Source: Paramacrobiotus richtersi (lineage: Eukaryota; Tardigrada; Eutardigrada; Parachela; Macrobiotidae). From it: 23,105 bases of DNA. Position 1 is the first letter of the stretch. Each line of letters starts with the position of its first letter. The notes beneath the pieces were generated by a model, which was not told the DNA's origin, did not search any database, and worked only from the letters and a program-made list of their open reading frames with translations. Location of the stretch: positions 1-23,105 of the forward strand of contig JAQGAU010000865.1 in NCBI GenBank assembly GCA_034698045.1, read 5' to 3'. The translations under genes and the position numbers were made by a program. Below are positions 1 to 9,781 of this stretch, one piece after another.

Positions 1-1000
1 ATAATTCACCGTAAGCTCTAATATAACTGGCAATGGGTAAAGCCACATTTCGAAGATTTGTGCGTACTGAAGAAAGCTTAAAAGCGCGGAATAGCTGTCC
101 ATGCATATCTCGTGTCTGGTGGATAGTTTTACTTGGCGGAATATCCATAACCAACGTAGCGGTAATCATCATCTGGGCGTTTCCGCGGAGGTGTTTTGGG
201 ACTTCTGTGAGCGACAGAACCATTCCCGGTTTGAAGAGTTTGTGCAACATTTCGACTGGCAGCTGCAATTGGAACATTTTTCAATCATCGAGCGACAAGT
301 GTAAGGTTGATCTTGTAAATCGCGAAATGAACGGCCTATACAGTACAACGCTTCAGTTCATAAGACAGTCAGTATTCGGCTTCCTTTTGTATTCTTTAGG
401 TATAAGGCCCGATTTTTACACTTTTGACAAGGTCCCGAAGCTGGCAACCGGCTAAATGGAGTGAATACGACAAGGAAATTCCTTCAACAGTTACCGCGCG
501 CTTGTTGCTTCCGACCCTTATGTAATGGCCGCTGATAGGTTATCAGCTTGGAGAGTTCCGCACATAAATAACGAGCGTCTCGCTCGATTATGCTGTGGAA
601 TCGGGAAGTATAATACGAAAAATGCTTTGTCCTGTTGCAAAGCACATGATTTTGCCGCGTTAATCATAATTTTCGCCATATTCTGTGAGTTGTCGCCCTC
701 AGGCAGTCACTTAGCGAGGGCAAAGATGGTTTTTTTTACATGAAGCAGAACACAGTAATCCTGCCAAAAAACTTGCGGAATTCGAGTCACAAGCACCTGT
801 CTTGCAGCATATATTTAAAAACGTGTATCGGCCGACATATTTAAACTGGATCCAACCGTCACTCCAATGTAATACCCTTTCTTTCGGATTGAGAAAAAAA
901 TCGCTTATAATATATTTAAGTTATTATACCTCATAACGCACCTTGTCTTCAGTGCTGTATAATACTAGGAAAGTGCCCTCGCTCGTAGCTGGCAGTGGGT
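1..1000. other. no confident gene; one open stretch with a possible membrane helix
   Basis: The only open reading frame of note runs from an ATG at 33 to a stop at 455 (140 codons, plus strand). It contains one hydrophobic stretch near residues 28-50 (VWWIVLLGGISITNVAVIII) after a basic N-terminus, as in a signal-anchor or first membrane helix. A second frame (101-304) is open at the same place, so chance openness is possible. No family was recognised, no convincing donor leads to a further exon, and 456-1000 shows nothing I can support. It could be a first exon of a membrane protein or no gene at all. Confidence 0.2.
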
Positions 1001-1185
1001 GACCGAAGCGAAGACGATTTATATAATACGTGCGCGATTTAATAATTTAATAAATTTATAATATTATTTATTATTATTAATAAATGTTGAAAAATAAATA
1101 ATAATAGTGACCGACTGACGGAATGACACACAGACATTGAGATCCACTTGAGCTGAGTATGGAGGACCTTCGCTTCGCTTCGGTC
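1001..1185. repeat. 13-bp inverted repeat flanking an AT-rich core
   Basis: GACCGAAGCGAAG at 1001-1013 is repeated exactly as its reverse complement at 1173-1185. Between the arms lies an AT-rich segment (about 1018-1110) made mostly of TTA/TAA/AATAA runs that can itself fold back. The arrangement resembles a small non-autonomous DNA element or a decayed one, but no target-site duplication was found outside the arms. Confidence 0.4.
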
Positions 1186-1226
1186 GATTACAAGTTGTGG
1201 AAATGTCTAAGTACTACCAGTAGATA

Positions 1227-1475
1227 CTAGCGAAGCTGCTTACAAATCGATGAGACATATGGATGTCCTGTTCTAGCTTCCGCGCTGGTCATGTATCCAT
1301 ATCCGCCTGATCTGTCCAGTCGGTGGTTAAGATACATGTCCACAGTTGTGCTGATGCTACCGCGGCCGGTATAGCTGGGATCAGTGAATCTCTGTAGTCC
1401 GGCGCCATCGATGTTGCTTGTATGACGATCTATATGTTCCTTGCGGATGAGCATTTCGCGATGTGACTTGAGGAT
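1227..1475 (-). CDS. probable last exon of an unidentified minus-strand gene
   Basis: An acceptor (ATTCTTTAG) ends at 1476 on the minus strand. From 1475 the frame is open for 82 codons to TAG at 1229-1227, starting ILKSHREMLIRKEHIDRH. The segment has balanced codon use and a polar Gly/Ser/Tyr-rich composition with no membrane segment. An internal ATG at 1454 could alternatively start a 75-aa single-exon protein. AT-rich DNA beginning about 120 nt downstream contains AATAAA-like strings that could serve as a polyadenylation signal. No upstream exon was found with confidence and no family was recognised, so this could be a real 3' exon, a gene fragment, or chance. Confidence 0.35.
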   Translation of the reverse strand: MLKSHREMLIRKEHIDRHTSNIDGAGLQRFTDPSYTGRGSISTTVDMYLNHRLDRSGGYGYMTSAEARTGHPYVSSICKQLR

Positions 1476-2978
1476 CTAAAGAATATTACTGTTACACTAT
1501 GCGTTAGTTCGTTCGATGACAGAGAATTTTCATCGTATATAGTACCGTAAATGCAGCCCTACCTATGTTGCGACTCGTAATGCAGGAATGTGACTCAGCT
1601 TTATAGAACCGACTTACGTCAAATCGACGGTATATTCATCATCCCGTATGGAAGTTTTGCACGGTGTAAAATTTAAGAATAATTCATGTTTTCTCTCAGC
1701 AAGATTGTATAAAGTAGATACTGTGCATTTTATCGTGTCTCATGATAAGTTATAAGTACACTAAAAAAATATGAAAAACAGCTAAAAAGCTAAAAATGGA
1801 GATAGCTTATCGAATAATATCTCCAGAAGAGCCTGATTCGTACGGTAAACATGTTACTTTGCATTTAAAGAGACCAGATTTGGACGCAAACCGGTCGCTT
1901 TTGAGTCTGGACATTTCATTAACGATAGATTTACTACACGTTACTAAAGGGACTTTTTACCTGTGCTGCGCGACCACTGGATCTTAATCCTGCATCCGAA
2001 ATGCTTTGTCGGAATTCGTGTTGCGGTTGGTCAGATTTTCGGGAAGGTTGCACTCTAGTTGTGATTGCAGACATTGGTAAACAAAAAGGATCATTCACGG
2101 TCAATTGAATCCAGAAATTTTAGCACCACGTCTTAATATAGAAATGCTAATAGTGCGTGTACGTCCGAACGCGTGCTACGTTTTAGCGGTGTTAGCACGA
2201 GATTCCTTTTGGCACAGCTGATAATTAATATGGATATCATCACTTTACCGTTAGCTTTTATCTGTGCGCTTTACAATGAAAGTGTTCGTCGATCGGACAG
2301 GATGAGCCCCAGGGCAGTCGGCTGACTACAAGAGTCGTTTCCTAAGAACTGACATTAATTTGCCGCGTTCCGCAAAAGTCGATATTGGCATTAATTTGGC
2401 TTACTTTTACGCTATGGCTAGTAAATTTTTTTGCTTGAAACATAACCGGTTTACGAATTTATCGACGGTTTGCGCAGGAAATAAAGCTTGGGGTTCGAAT
2501 TTAAATTAATGCGTAGCATGGCGGCGGGACTGTAAAAAACTACCTAAATGCTTAGGAAACGTCGATAAAAAAGTCTGCTATTATATGTACATCGTATATA
2601 CCAGAACACCCTTCCGTCGTATTTGTCGATGATCTATTACTTCTTGTTTCAATTAGCACTGGAAACTACAATACAAGCTCCCAAATTAAAAATTAAAAGC
2701 TCTGCGTTTATCACCGTATGCTATATTGGTAAAAGTGGTACAAAGGAAGCCCACAGATACAGTCATCCATTAGTTGAGTACCATACCTCGGCGGTATGTC
2801 GATCTTTTCACATTACAATTGTTAATTTCTGTGCGCCCTTGGGGCAATAATGTCATTTTACCTTTCTCAGTAAAACTTGCATTCCTGTTACAGTATTGTA
2901 CAATGCGAAGTAATTCACGTGAACTGATGTGCCATTTCTAACACTTGTCGAGTCATACAGTCTGTGATTCGGTTCAGT
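1476..2978. other. 1.5-kb stretch with short open segments, no confirmed gene
   Basis: Several short plus-strand frames are open: 1796-1987 (63 codons), about 2009-2104, about 2304-2510 and 2623-2850. They are in different frames and separated by stops. The segment at 2009-2104 contains MLCRNSCCG, a Cys-x3-Cys that resembles the second half of the zinc site in p53-family DNA-binding domains. This is too short and diverged to call. I found no set of introns that joins the segments into one protein. They may be remnants of a decayed gene or chance. Confidence 0.2.
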
Positions 2979-3074
2979 TTAGTTAGCAATTTGTAGTACT
3001 TCTCTGATTGGTTTAAGAGCAAAATGGACTGAGTTTCCACTATGAGGCTGTGCTGGAGGCAGAGTGCGGTTTAC

Positions 3075-4047
3075 CTGAGCCGCCTCTCCTGGCTCTCCAG
3101 CTTGCTGGTTGCACGTTGTTGGCCCTCTTCGGGTGTTTTGTGTGCTGCCGATCCTCTGCTGTGTACTTTTGTATCGCTTGTACATAAGATGTACGTAAAG
3201 CCCGGAAATTAAAACAATGGACCTAGACGGTTGAGACAGAGGTCTGTGCGTGCCCAGTTGACCCAGCCGTTTCCCATCGGTACTGTGCATTGGGGAGACC
3301 CGTTCGTGGACTGGACGCAAAGGGGTATCAGATAGATGACAAATTCTGGCATTTCTACGATATGCACGTAAATTATCATGGCGCAGCACATAAGCCCCGC
3401 GATCTAATGAGCAAATGCGCATTTAGATAAGAATCTATTTAGGAACTCTTTACTGGGGTGCTCATTTTGTAACACGAACGAACGCAACGAAACTGAGAAT
3501 GTTACTGCATGATACCGATACTGTATCCACTGTACCGTGGTTGTTGCGTACGCGTCAAATTAAAAGTATGTGCGCTTCCATTTTTGTTACTTGATCAATG
3601 TTTTTTGAATTACCTTCTTCGTATGCCGTTCACGGTAGTTAATGGGGTACTGTACAGCCCAGAAGCGATTCAACGCGATGAGGATGTGGCACATGTACGG
3701 TACAACACTGACCACACGTTGGAAGTAGTCGAAAAATATGCAGGCCGACTTGCCGTAGTCGCCCAAGTTGATGTTGTACATTTCGTTGAGAAAAATGAAC
3801 GGCGATTCTCCAAGCAAATAGACGGTGTTTGTGATATACAAGAATAATCGATAGATGGTGAAATGGGTGGTATAGGCAGGTTTTATACCATGGAGTAGCA
3901 GAAGGGCAATGTTGGGGCAGAAAGAGGAAAGTGCAATAAACATCCTGATCCCGGTGATGGGGACACAGTTGGGCGCAGTGTCCATTGCCGAACAGTTGTT
4001 AGGTTGGTTAGTGCATTTGAGGTACTGTGGTTTACATAGTCCGTCAT
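3075..4047 (-). pseudogene. class A GPCR-like pseudogene, 3'-truncated (downstream copy)
   Basis: This is a tandem copy of the receptor at 6105-4827. The first exon runs from ATG at 4047 to a donor after 3614 (AAG then GTAATT) and covers TM1-TM3, including the TM3 end ALNRFWAVQYP. A 210-nt intron follows, and the next exon starts at 3403 after ATTAG and covers TM4, extracellular loop 2 and TM5. Compared with its neighbour it has a 1-bp deletion before TM1 (about 3957) and another at the start of TM5 (about 3211), which immediately gives TAA. It does read Tyr (TAT) where the neighbour has TAA. Similarity ends near 3075, inside what is the third intron in the neighbour. The exon for TM6-TM7 is absent and the exon-3 donor is gone. 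It cannot make a seven-helix receptor as written. Confidence 0.8.
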
Positions 4048-4826
4048 GACAGCTGCAATATCATTCAAAAGGAGACTGCTTCGCGAAACGATTCACGTGG
4101 TTTGGAAGGTTTATTGAGAGACCATCAGATGTTATCCTCGAGAATTCATTCACTTGCATGGCATTCTATCATTTTTCAGAAATGCTTGTTCTCTAAACGC
4201 AAAGACTGGCGCTTTATTATTACTGCATTCCCATTTTGACGCATTCAGGAAGGTGACAATACAGCGGTAATTTATTTTTCGTAATGTGCAAATTAATGAC
4301 GTGTTACTCATGCTATGCACAGATACAATTGTTTTTCACGCTCTCCTGGTTTAAAATCGCGATCGCATTTCTAATATGAGACGCATGTGTCACGATGATT
4401 TATCACCGATGGAAACTCTGGACAGTAATTTGAACTTTATTACCACATCAAGAGGAAATACAGACCAGCACATCCTAGTCTGTAATTAAGCTCTATACAG
4501 GTTAATTTTTTAAGTGAAACCAGTATAACGTTAACGGAGAGATGTCCCGTTAGGTCACTTGTGGGTTGCCTACCCGGCGCTTACCACGATCTTACGAAAG
4601 GTGACACGAGAGCTTATACACGTCGTTGGGTTACGGAAGATTACGAACCAAAGGTACGTCGAACGAATGAGAATAAGAAGACGATCGAACGAAAGGATTT
4701 TAATTCCAACGACAACTAACTTCTCACATCTGCATCTCCCTCGCATTTGGACTTCGTGCGTCAGACTTCTCAACTCAAAACTGCACTCGAACAAGTTAAC
4801 GCAGGGAGACAATCAAATACGCTATA
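4048..4826. other. spacer between the two GPCR copies
   Basis: No gene is supported. The part next to the downstream copy (to about 4400) weakly resembles the region upstream of the other copy (about 6280-6480), for example a shared TCGCATTTC/ATCACATTTC block. This suggests that the duplication unit included 5' flanking DNA. An AATAAA on the minus strand (TTTATT near 4436) lies about 390 nt past the stop of the upstream copy and could be its polyadenylation signal. Short open frames here on both strands look like chance. Confidence 0.45.
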
Positions 4827-6105
4827 CTATCCTCTATCAGTTTTACGCAGACTAACGATCCACATTAACGGATCAAACAAAATCTGCAGCATATACAGCG
4901 TATGGCAAGCGGTAAGCACAGTTGCAGAAATCCGCACATTGGTAAACCACTGTAAAATAAAGACGATATCCAGCGGCAACCAGCATATAACCACCCCGAT
5001 AGTTGTCAAAGTCAGCACCAGAAACGGCCTCACCACGCTGCGATGAACGGTGCCCGGTGGATTCAGAGCTGGCCTGTGTCGGTTAACCTGAGCCGTCTCT
5101 CACGTTTGCTGGTTGCCCGTTGGTGGTTCTCTTGCGGTGTTTTGTGTGCTGCCGATCTGCTGCTGTCTACTTTGGTAACGCTTGTATATAAGATGTACGT
5201 AAAGTCCAGCAATTAGAAACAACGGACCTAAACGGTTGAGACACACATCAGTGCGTGCCCAGTGGACCCAGCCGTCCGCCACCGGCGCTGTGCATTTTGG
5301 AGAAGCGTTCGCAAACTGGAAAGGCGGCATGAGATAGATGATGAACGCTGGCATTTTTACCACATGCACGTAAATAATCATTGCGAAGCAGATCTGTCCC
5401 GCGACCTAATGAATAAATTGGCATTCAGATAAGTATCTAGCTAGGTATTCGTTACTGAGGTGCTCATTTCGAGACCTGAATGAATATTAGTTTAACAAAA
5501 ACGAAACTGATACTGTGACTGTACGGTACCGATAGCGCATCGACCGTGGTCGGTTTGTCAGCATCAAACTAAAGTGTGTCACTTCGGTTTTCGTTACTTT
5601 ATCAATGACTTTCATTAAGAAAACTTTATTTCAGCAACTTTATCACTGCTCCGTGACTGTGAGTGACCTTCTTCGTATGCCGTTCGCGGTAGTTAATGGG
5701 GTATTGCAGAGCCCAGAAGCGATTCAGCGCGATGAGGATGTGGCACATAAACGGCACAATACTGACCACACGTTGAAAGTAGTCGAAAAACATGCAGGCC
5801 GGCATGCCGTAATAGCCTAAGTCGATGGTGTAAACTTCACGGAGAAAGAGGAATGGAGACGCACCGAGCAAGTAAACCGTGTTGGTAATTTACAAGAACA
5901 GGAGATAGATGGTGAAATCGGTGATATAGGCAGGCTTTATAATATGGAGTACCAGCAGCGCAACGTTAAAGCAGAACGAGGAAACTGCAATAAAAATCCT
6001 GATCCCGGTGAGTGGGGACACAGTTGGGCGCAGTATTGTCCATTGCGGAACGGTGATTAGGTTAGTAACTGCATTTGAGGAAATAGTACTGACATACTCC
6101 ATCAT
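4827..6105 (-). pseudogene. class A (rhodopsin-like) GPCR with one in-frame stop
   Basis: Three exons: 6105-5668, 5405-5104 and 5037-4827, joined by introns of 262 and 66 nt with GT/AG ends and matching phases. They give 317 codons including the stop, a normal short class A length. TM1-TM3 are in exon 1, ending in ALNRFWALQYP at the DRY position. TM4, a Cys-containing extracellular loop 2, TM5 and a Gln/Thr-rich third loop are in exon 2. TM6 with CWLPLD and TM7 with DPLMW are in exon 3. The first in-frame ATG after an upstream stop is at 6105. The one defect is TAA at 5892-5890 (codon 72, in TM2), where the tandem copy has TAT. Everything else is open. It is therefore a young pseudogene, a segregating null allele or a sequencing error. 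The ligand is unknown; a G-protein-coupled surface receptor is inferred from topology. Confidence 0.75.
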
Positions 6106-6897
6106 TACTGCTCTGAATTGTAATATTCCTGCAGCAGCAGCTTCGTGAAACGGTTCATCAGATTTCAAATCGGTAAATCATTCTACTGGTATTTATCGCC
6201 GTGAACTTGAAAAGTCTTTGGCTGCGTGAGGACTATGTCATTATTTGTTGGGATCGCTCAAATGTAATCAAAACGATGAGACTTACGCTTCCGTGTATCA
6301 TCGTCGTAACGTTTGAACAAGGGAACAGTGGATAAAACCGGTGACCTTTTCCCCATAATGAAAATTAATAGTGCGCCGGCGTGATGCTCATGGCATCTAC
6401 CGTTGTTTGTCTGGCAGTCCTGAGTTTAATTTACGATCACATTTCAAGTATGAGATGAATTTCAAATGTGACAGCGTCATTCAGCGAGGCGCGATGATCT
6501 CTTCTCGATTGAAAACCATGTAACAAACTGCAGTTTCACGTTTTTTAAATGATTTTAATTTGCACATGGTATCACCAAACCGCGATTTGCACCAAACACA
6601 CAGTACGAGTCACGATAGGGACATGGAAGTTCTGGATGCAAGATCCGAACAGTTTCATTTCCAAATGCAAGCGAAAACTGCACATTTTCGTGAATGTACC
6701 GTTATCGTGATGCGTGCGACATCAAGGAGGTTATCTTAACAAGCAACCGCCCTTTGCAGTTGTACCAGTTAAGTCCCCCCTTATGCTTACACTCGCCACC
6801 CTACTACGAAATCGAGCATGTCACTGCATGTGCATTCGTTCGCTTTTTACGTGTTTAGCTCATAATTTCTTCGCAGTCCGACAATTCTGTTAAAAAT
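6106..6897. other. divergent intergenic region between GPCR and F-box gene
   Basis: This stretch lies between the 5' ends of the minus-strand receptor copy and the plus-strand F-box gene, so it should hold both promoters. No clear TATA box or other motif stands out. Open frames are short. An in-frame extension of the receptor up to 6168 would need a TTG start and is therefore not counted as coding. Confidence 0.4.
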
Positions 6898-8609
6898 ATG
6901 TTTGCGAAGAAGATTTATCAGTGGAACGCAGTAGACGTAGTCCGCAGTAACGGCGTCGTACAACGCGGCCTCGTTGTGGATACGCAGGAATGTGGAATCC
7001 TCATTGATTTCGACGTGGCTGGCAAGGAACCCGAGCTGATTCCCTTCAACCATAGCGCATATTTGAGCAACCATTATAACGGTGACTCGAACTTTGACCG
7101 TGATCCTATGATTCTGCGGAAGTTATCCGAAGATCAGCCTTGGCAATGGTACAGTGGAAGAGTCTTATTAGCTACGCCTGACAGCAGCATCGCATTTGTG
7201 GAGATTGGATCTGGAGAGAAAGCTGTTATGGATTGTGTTCGAGCAAAAGCCATCCGAAGCGGCTTGTACCCAGTCGGAACTCCTGTGCGGAAGCGTGACT
7301 TTCTCAGGGAGGAATGTCCTATCCCAGTGGGATTTTCTTACAGTCTGCAGTCCATGGTACCTTGGCGTAATCGGTTTCCACGCACACATCCGATCGGAGT
7401 TATGGATACCCTATTCCGCTTTCTTCGGCTACGCTCTGATAAAGGCCTTGACGGTGACGAAATGGTAAAAATAGCATACGATTGGACGTTTCTTGCCTTA
7501 TTACTTATTTGCCGCGATTGGTTTCAGACATCAGTTTTGCGGGAAGGCATCCAACAGTTAGACGGGATGGGGAGAGGGACAGGGATCTGCATAGATCGCG
7601 CCGTAGCAGATCCACACAACAATGGAAAATCTGAAACTTCGGGCACGGAAGAAGACTTCCCCATTAGACATCTACCCATGGATATTCTCGGTATTGTGTT
7701 CTCTTTCCTCGACGGACGGCAGCGGACGATAGCGCGCGTGGTATGTTCTAAGTGGAACTTCAAGATTCTCTCGCCACAGTGCTCAAGAGACATGGTGGTT
7801 GATTTGTGTTATTGCTGGTTGGAAGATGATTGTTACATGCTGGGAGCGTGGCTATTTCACTGTATCACCGAGCGGACGAAATATGTGATGCTCGCGCACG
7901 GTGGACCCTTATTCAGGGAGTGCATGAATATTCTACAGGCCATCATGGAATTCACCGGTCCTTTGGCAGCTTTGATATTGTATAACATCGAGCTGAATTC
8001 CACAGTGATCTATACACCATCCAAAGTAGCCATTTCCGACTACATGCAAAAAGTGTGCCGTCGTCTGATCTTCAAGGACGTTACATTCGTGGATGTGTTC
8101 GAGACCAGTCGAGTCAATGAACGCTGCTGGATCAAATATTACGATGGGGATCTGCAGATCGCGTATGGTAATGTGGATGTCGGATCGCCGAGCGAATTGC
8201 GGGATTGCTTTGAGAAGGCCGTCACGGCAATGGCCAATTTCTCCGATCCGGAGCATTTCCCTTGGTTTGAGCTCAACTTGATTTCTCGAGCCATGGAGAC
8301 CAGCGATGTATCGCGCCAGATGCGAGTGATCAACGTGAGCGTGCAACACATTTTTTACGCATATATTTTTGAACCATGTGATTTTCTTTGATTCTTTCCG
8401 CTTTGTTCTACTTATTTTAGAGAAACCCGTTTTGGTAATGATTGTAGGTGTTGAGGAAATGGGAGAATAATGATGATCGGTTTGGACCCAACACGGAATG
8501 GAGGGATATTCAGACAGCCCAGCTGTATCGGCTAACAAATCTGCTGACTTTGCGTAACATTACCCTGCGGGTCCTGGAATGCATGGCAGCGGGATGGTTT
8601 CTCACGTGA
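6898..8609 (+). CDS. F-box protein with a novel N-terminal domain
   Basis: Exon 1 (6898-8334) joins exon 2 (8448-8609) across a 113-nt intron with donor GTGAGC and acceptor TTGTAG, phase 0, giving 532 aa. The frame otherwise runs into the intron and stops at 8391, but the spliced form matches the minus-strand paralogue at 15113-13457. An F-box is seen at about residues 254-292 (FPIRHLPMDILGIVFSFLDG). This is the segment that in known families binds Skp1 and links a substrate to an SCF ubiquitin ligase. Residues 1-125 form a beta-rich, aromatic domain containing PWQWYSG, shared with the paralogue and not recognised. The C-terminal part would be the substrate-binding region, but clear LRR, WD40 or Kelch repeats were not seen. 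A SCF adaptor role is inferred from the F-box alone. Confidence 0.8.
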
Positions 8610-9781
8610 TTGTTGTTACGATGAGATGGATTTGGACGAAAATGGATTCTGATGGCGAGCTGCCGGGCTGCTTGACTGGCACATCAAATTATTAAGTAAT
8701 ACGACGCCTGATAAGATAAGTGCAGTTTTCTTTACCCATTGGATTAGTGTGTTACGATGGTCTCTTCACCTTTTATCTCCTATGTCATTGTTTAAGGCCA
8801 CCGCTAGCAAGCGACAGTAAGCCCAGAATAGAATGATGGCGTTTTTGCGCTCTTTGTAAGTTAAAAAATAACTCTGTATAACGGCCGCATGCGCAACACA
8901 TTCATCTGCACAATGGTGTGTTGCGATCCAAAACCAAAAGAACACTTCTTGGAAAGAGTTTTTTGGATTTGTTTATTCATTTTTGAGTTTCCCTTAGATT
9001 TGTTTCGGTTGTTAGTGTTTTTGGACGAGAAGACGTCGATTGTCGTCTCGCAAGCTCAAATCGACAAAACTTGCTTATGCAGAATTGTCTTCCGAACTTT
9101 TCTCATTGTCTGATGAATACCTCAGCGGACAAAGGGGCCGAGAGGATCGCGGCACACCATTGTGCAGCTGAATGCCTTGCGCATGTGGTATTATGCAGAG
9201 CTATTTTAAACTTACAGACAGCCAAAAACAACAATCTGCTGTATTCTGGGCTCACTGTCGTCTCCTATTGGTTCCCTTAATAGTTCCTGTTTTTTGTAAG
9301 TTCACTGGAAAATGTACGGGTTGTAAAGTGTCGCTGCGCATTCTAATTTCAGATAAAACTCATGTAAACGATATTTCTGCCATGGTTCTGGACTTCTGGT
9401 AGTTGCTATCATACAGTTGTCAATCTAATTCTTGCACAGCGATTCTTCGCATGACATGAAGTAAATTTCCGGTCCATTCCTTTGGGCAAAAACTTTGCGT
9501 CACGCAAAGTTTTTGCTAATTCGTTTACATACCGGGTAGGCTTTACTAAACAAAAAGCATAAAACACAAACATTATTCCATCCATCCAGCTGATTCTAGC
9601 TGCCTAAAAGTTTTTGCTACGTAGAAAGCCGACGGAAACTGTTGGATTTCTACATGTAGCGTTACGATGTCTACAGATCGCGACATGTCAACATCTGACG
9701 AAATCGTGTTTCTACGGTAACAAAACACCGATCCCGTAAGCAGGACTTGGCTTTGAAAAAGGTCTTGTGTGTGCCAGCACA
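8610..9781. other. intergenic region with one strong hairpin
   Basis: This 1.2-kb spacer lies between the F-box gene and the coiled-coil gene, both on the plus strand. It should hold the F-box 3' UTR and the coiled-coil promoter. The open frames at 8889-9113 and 9071-9402 have skewed T-rich composition and no recognisable domain. The only notable structure is the perfect inverted repeat at 9486-9516. Confidence 0.4.
9486..9516. repeat. perfect 14-bp inverted repeat (hairpin)
   Basis: GCAAAAACTTTGCG at 9486-9499 is followed by the 3-nt loop TCA and its exact reverse complement at 9503-9516. It lies about 265 nt upstream of the coiled-coil gene start. It could be a cruciform or protein-binding site, an RNA stem in a leader, or the trace of a short foldback element. 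Such a stem is unlikely by chance in a window of this size. Confidence 0.8.

Noticed and set aside
2485..2500. GGGGTTCGAATTT, resembling a tRNA T-loop
   Set aside because: No matching acceptor, D or anticodon stems can be folded around it.
2979..3422. 147-codon minus-strand open frame
   Set aside because: It is a mix: its middle is the frameshifted TM5 and third loop of the GPCR pseudogene, and its ends are unrelated frames with no homology to the other copy.
5830..5892. A 59-nt intron (GTAAAT...GTGAAG) that would remove the TAA in the upstream GPCR copy
   Set aside because: Its length is not a multiple of three, so it breaks the downstream frame. It would also delete conserved TM2-loop sequence that the tandem copy keeps.
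7933..8538. 201-codon open frame on the minus strand, antisense to the F-box gene
   Set aside because: It mirrors the coding exon and intron of the plus-strand gene, has no domain and no splice logic. The plus-strand frame is supported by a paralogue.
8889..9402. Plus-strand open frames of 69-76 codons
   Set aside because: They overlap in different frames, are T-rich with runs of Phe and Leu, and have no domain or splice support. They are probably F-box 3' flank.
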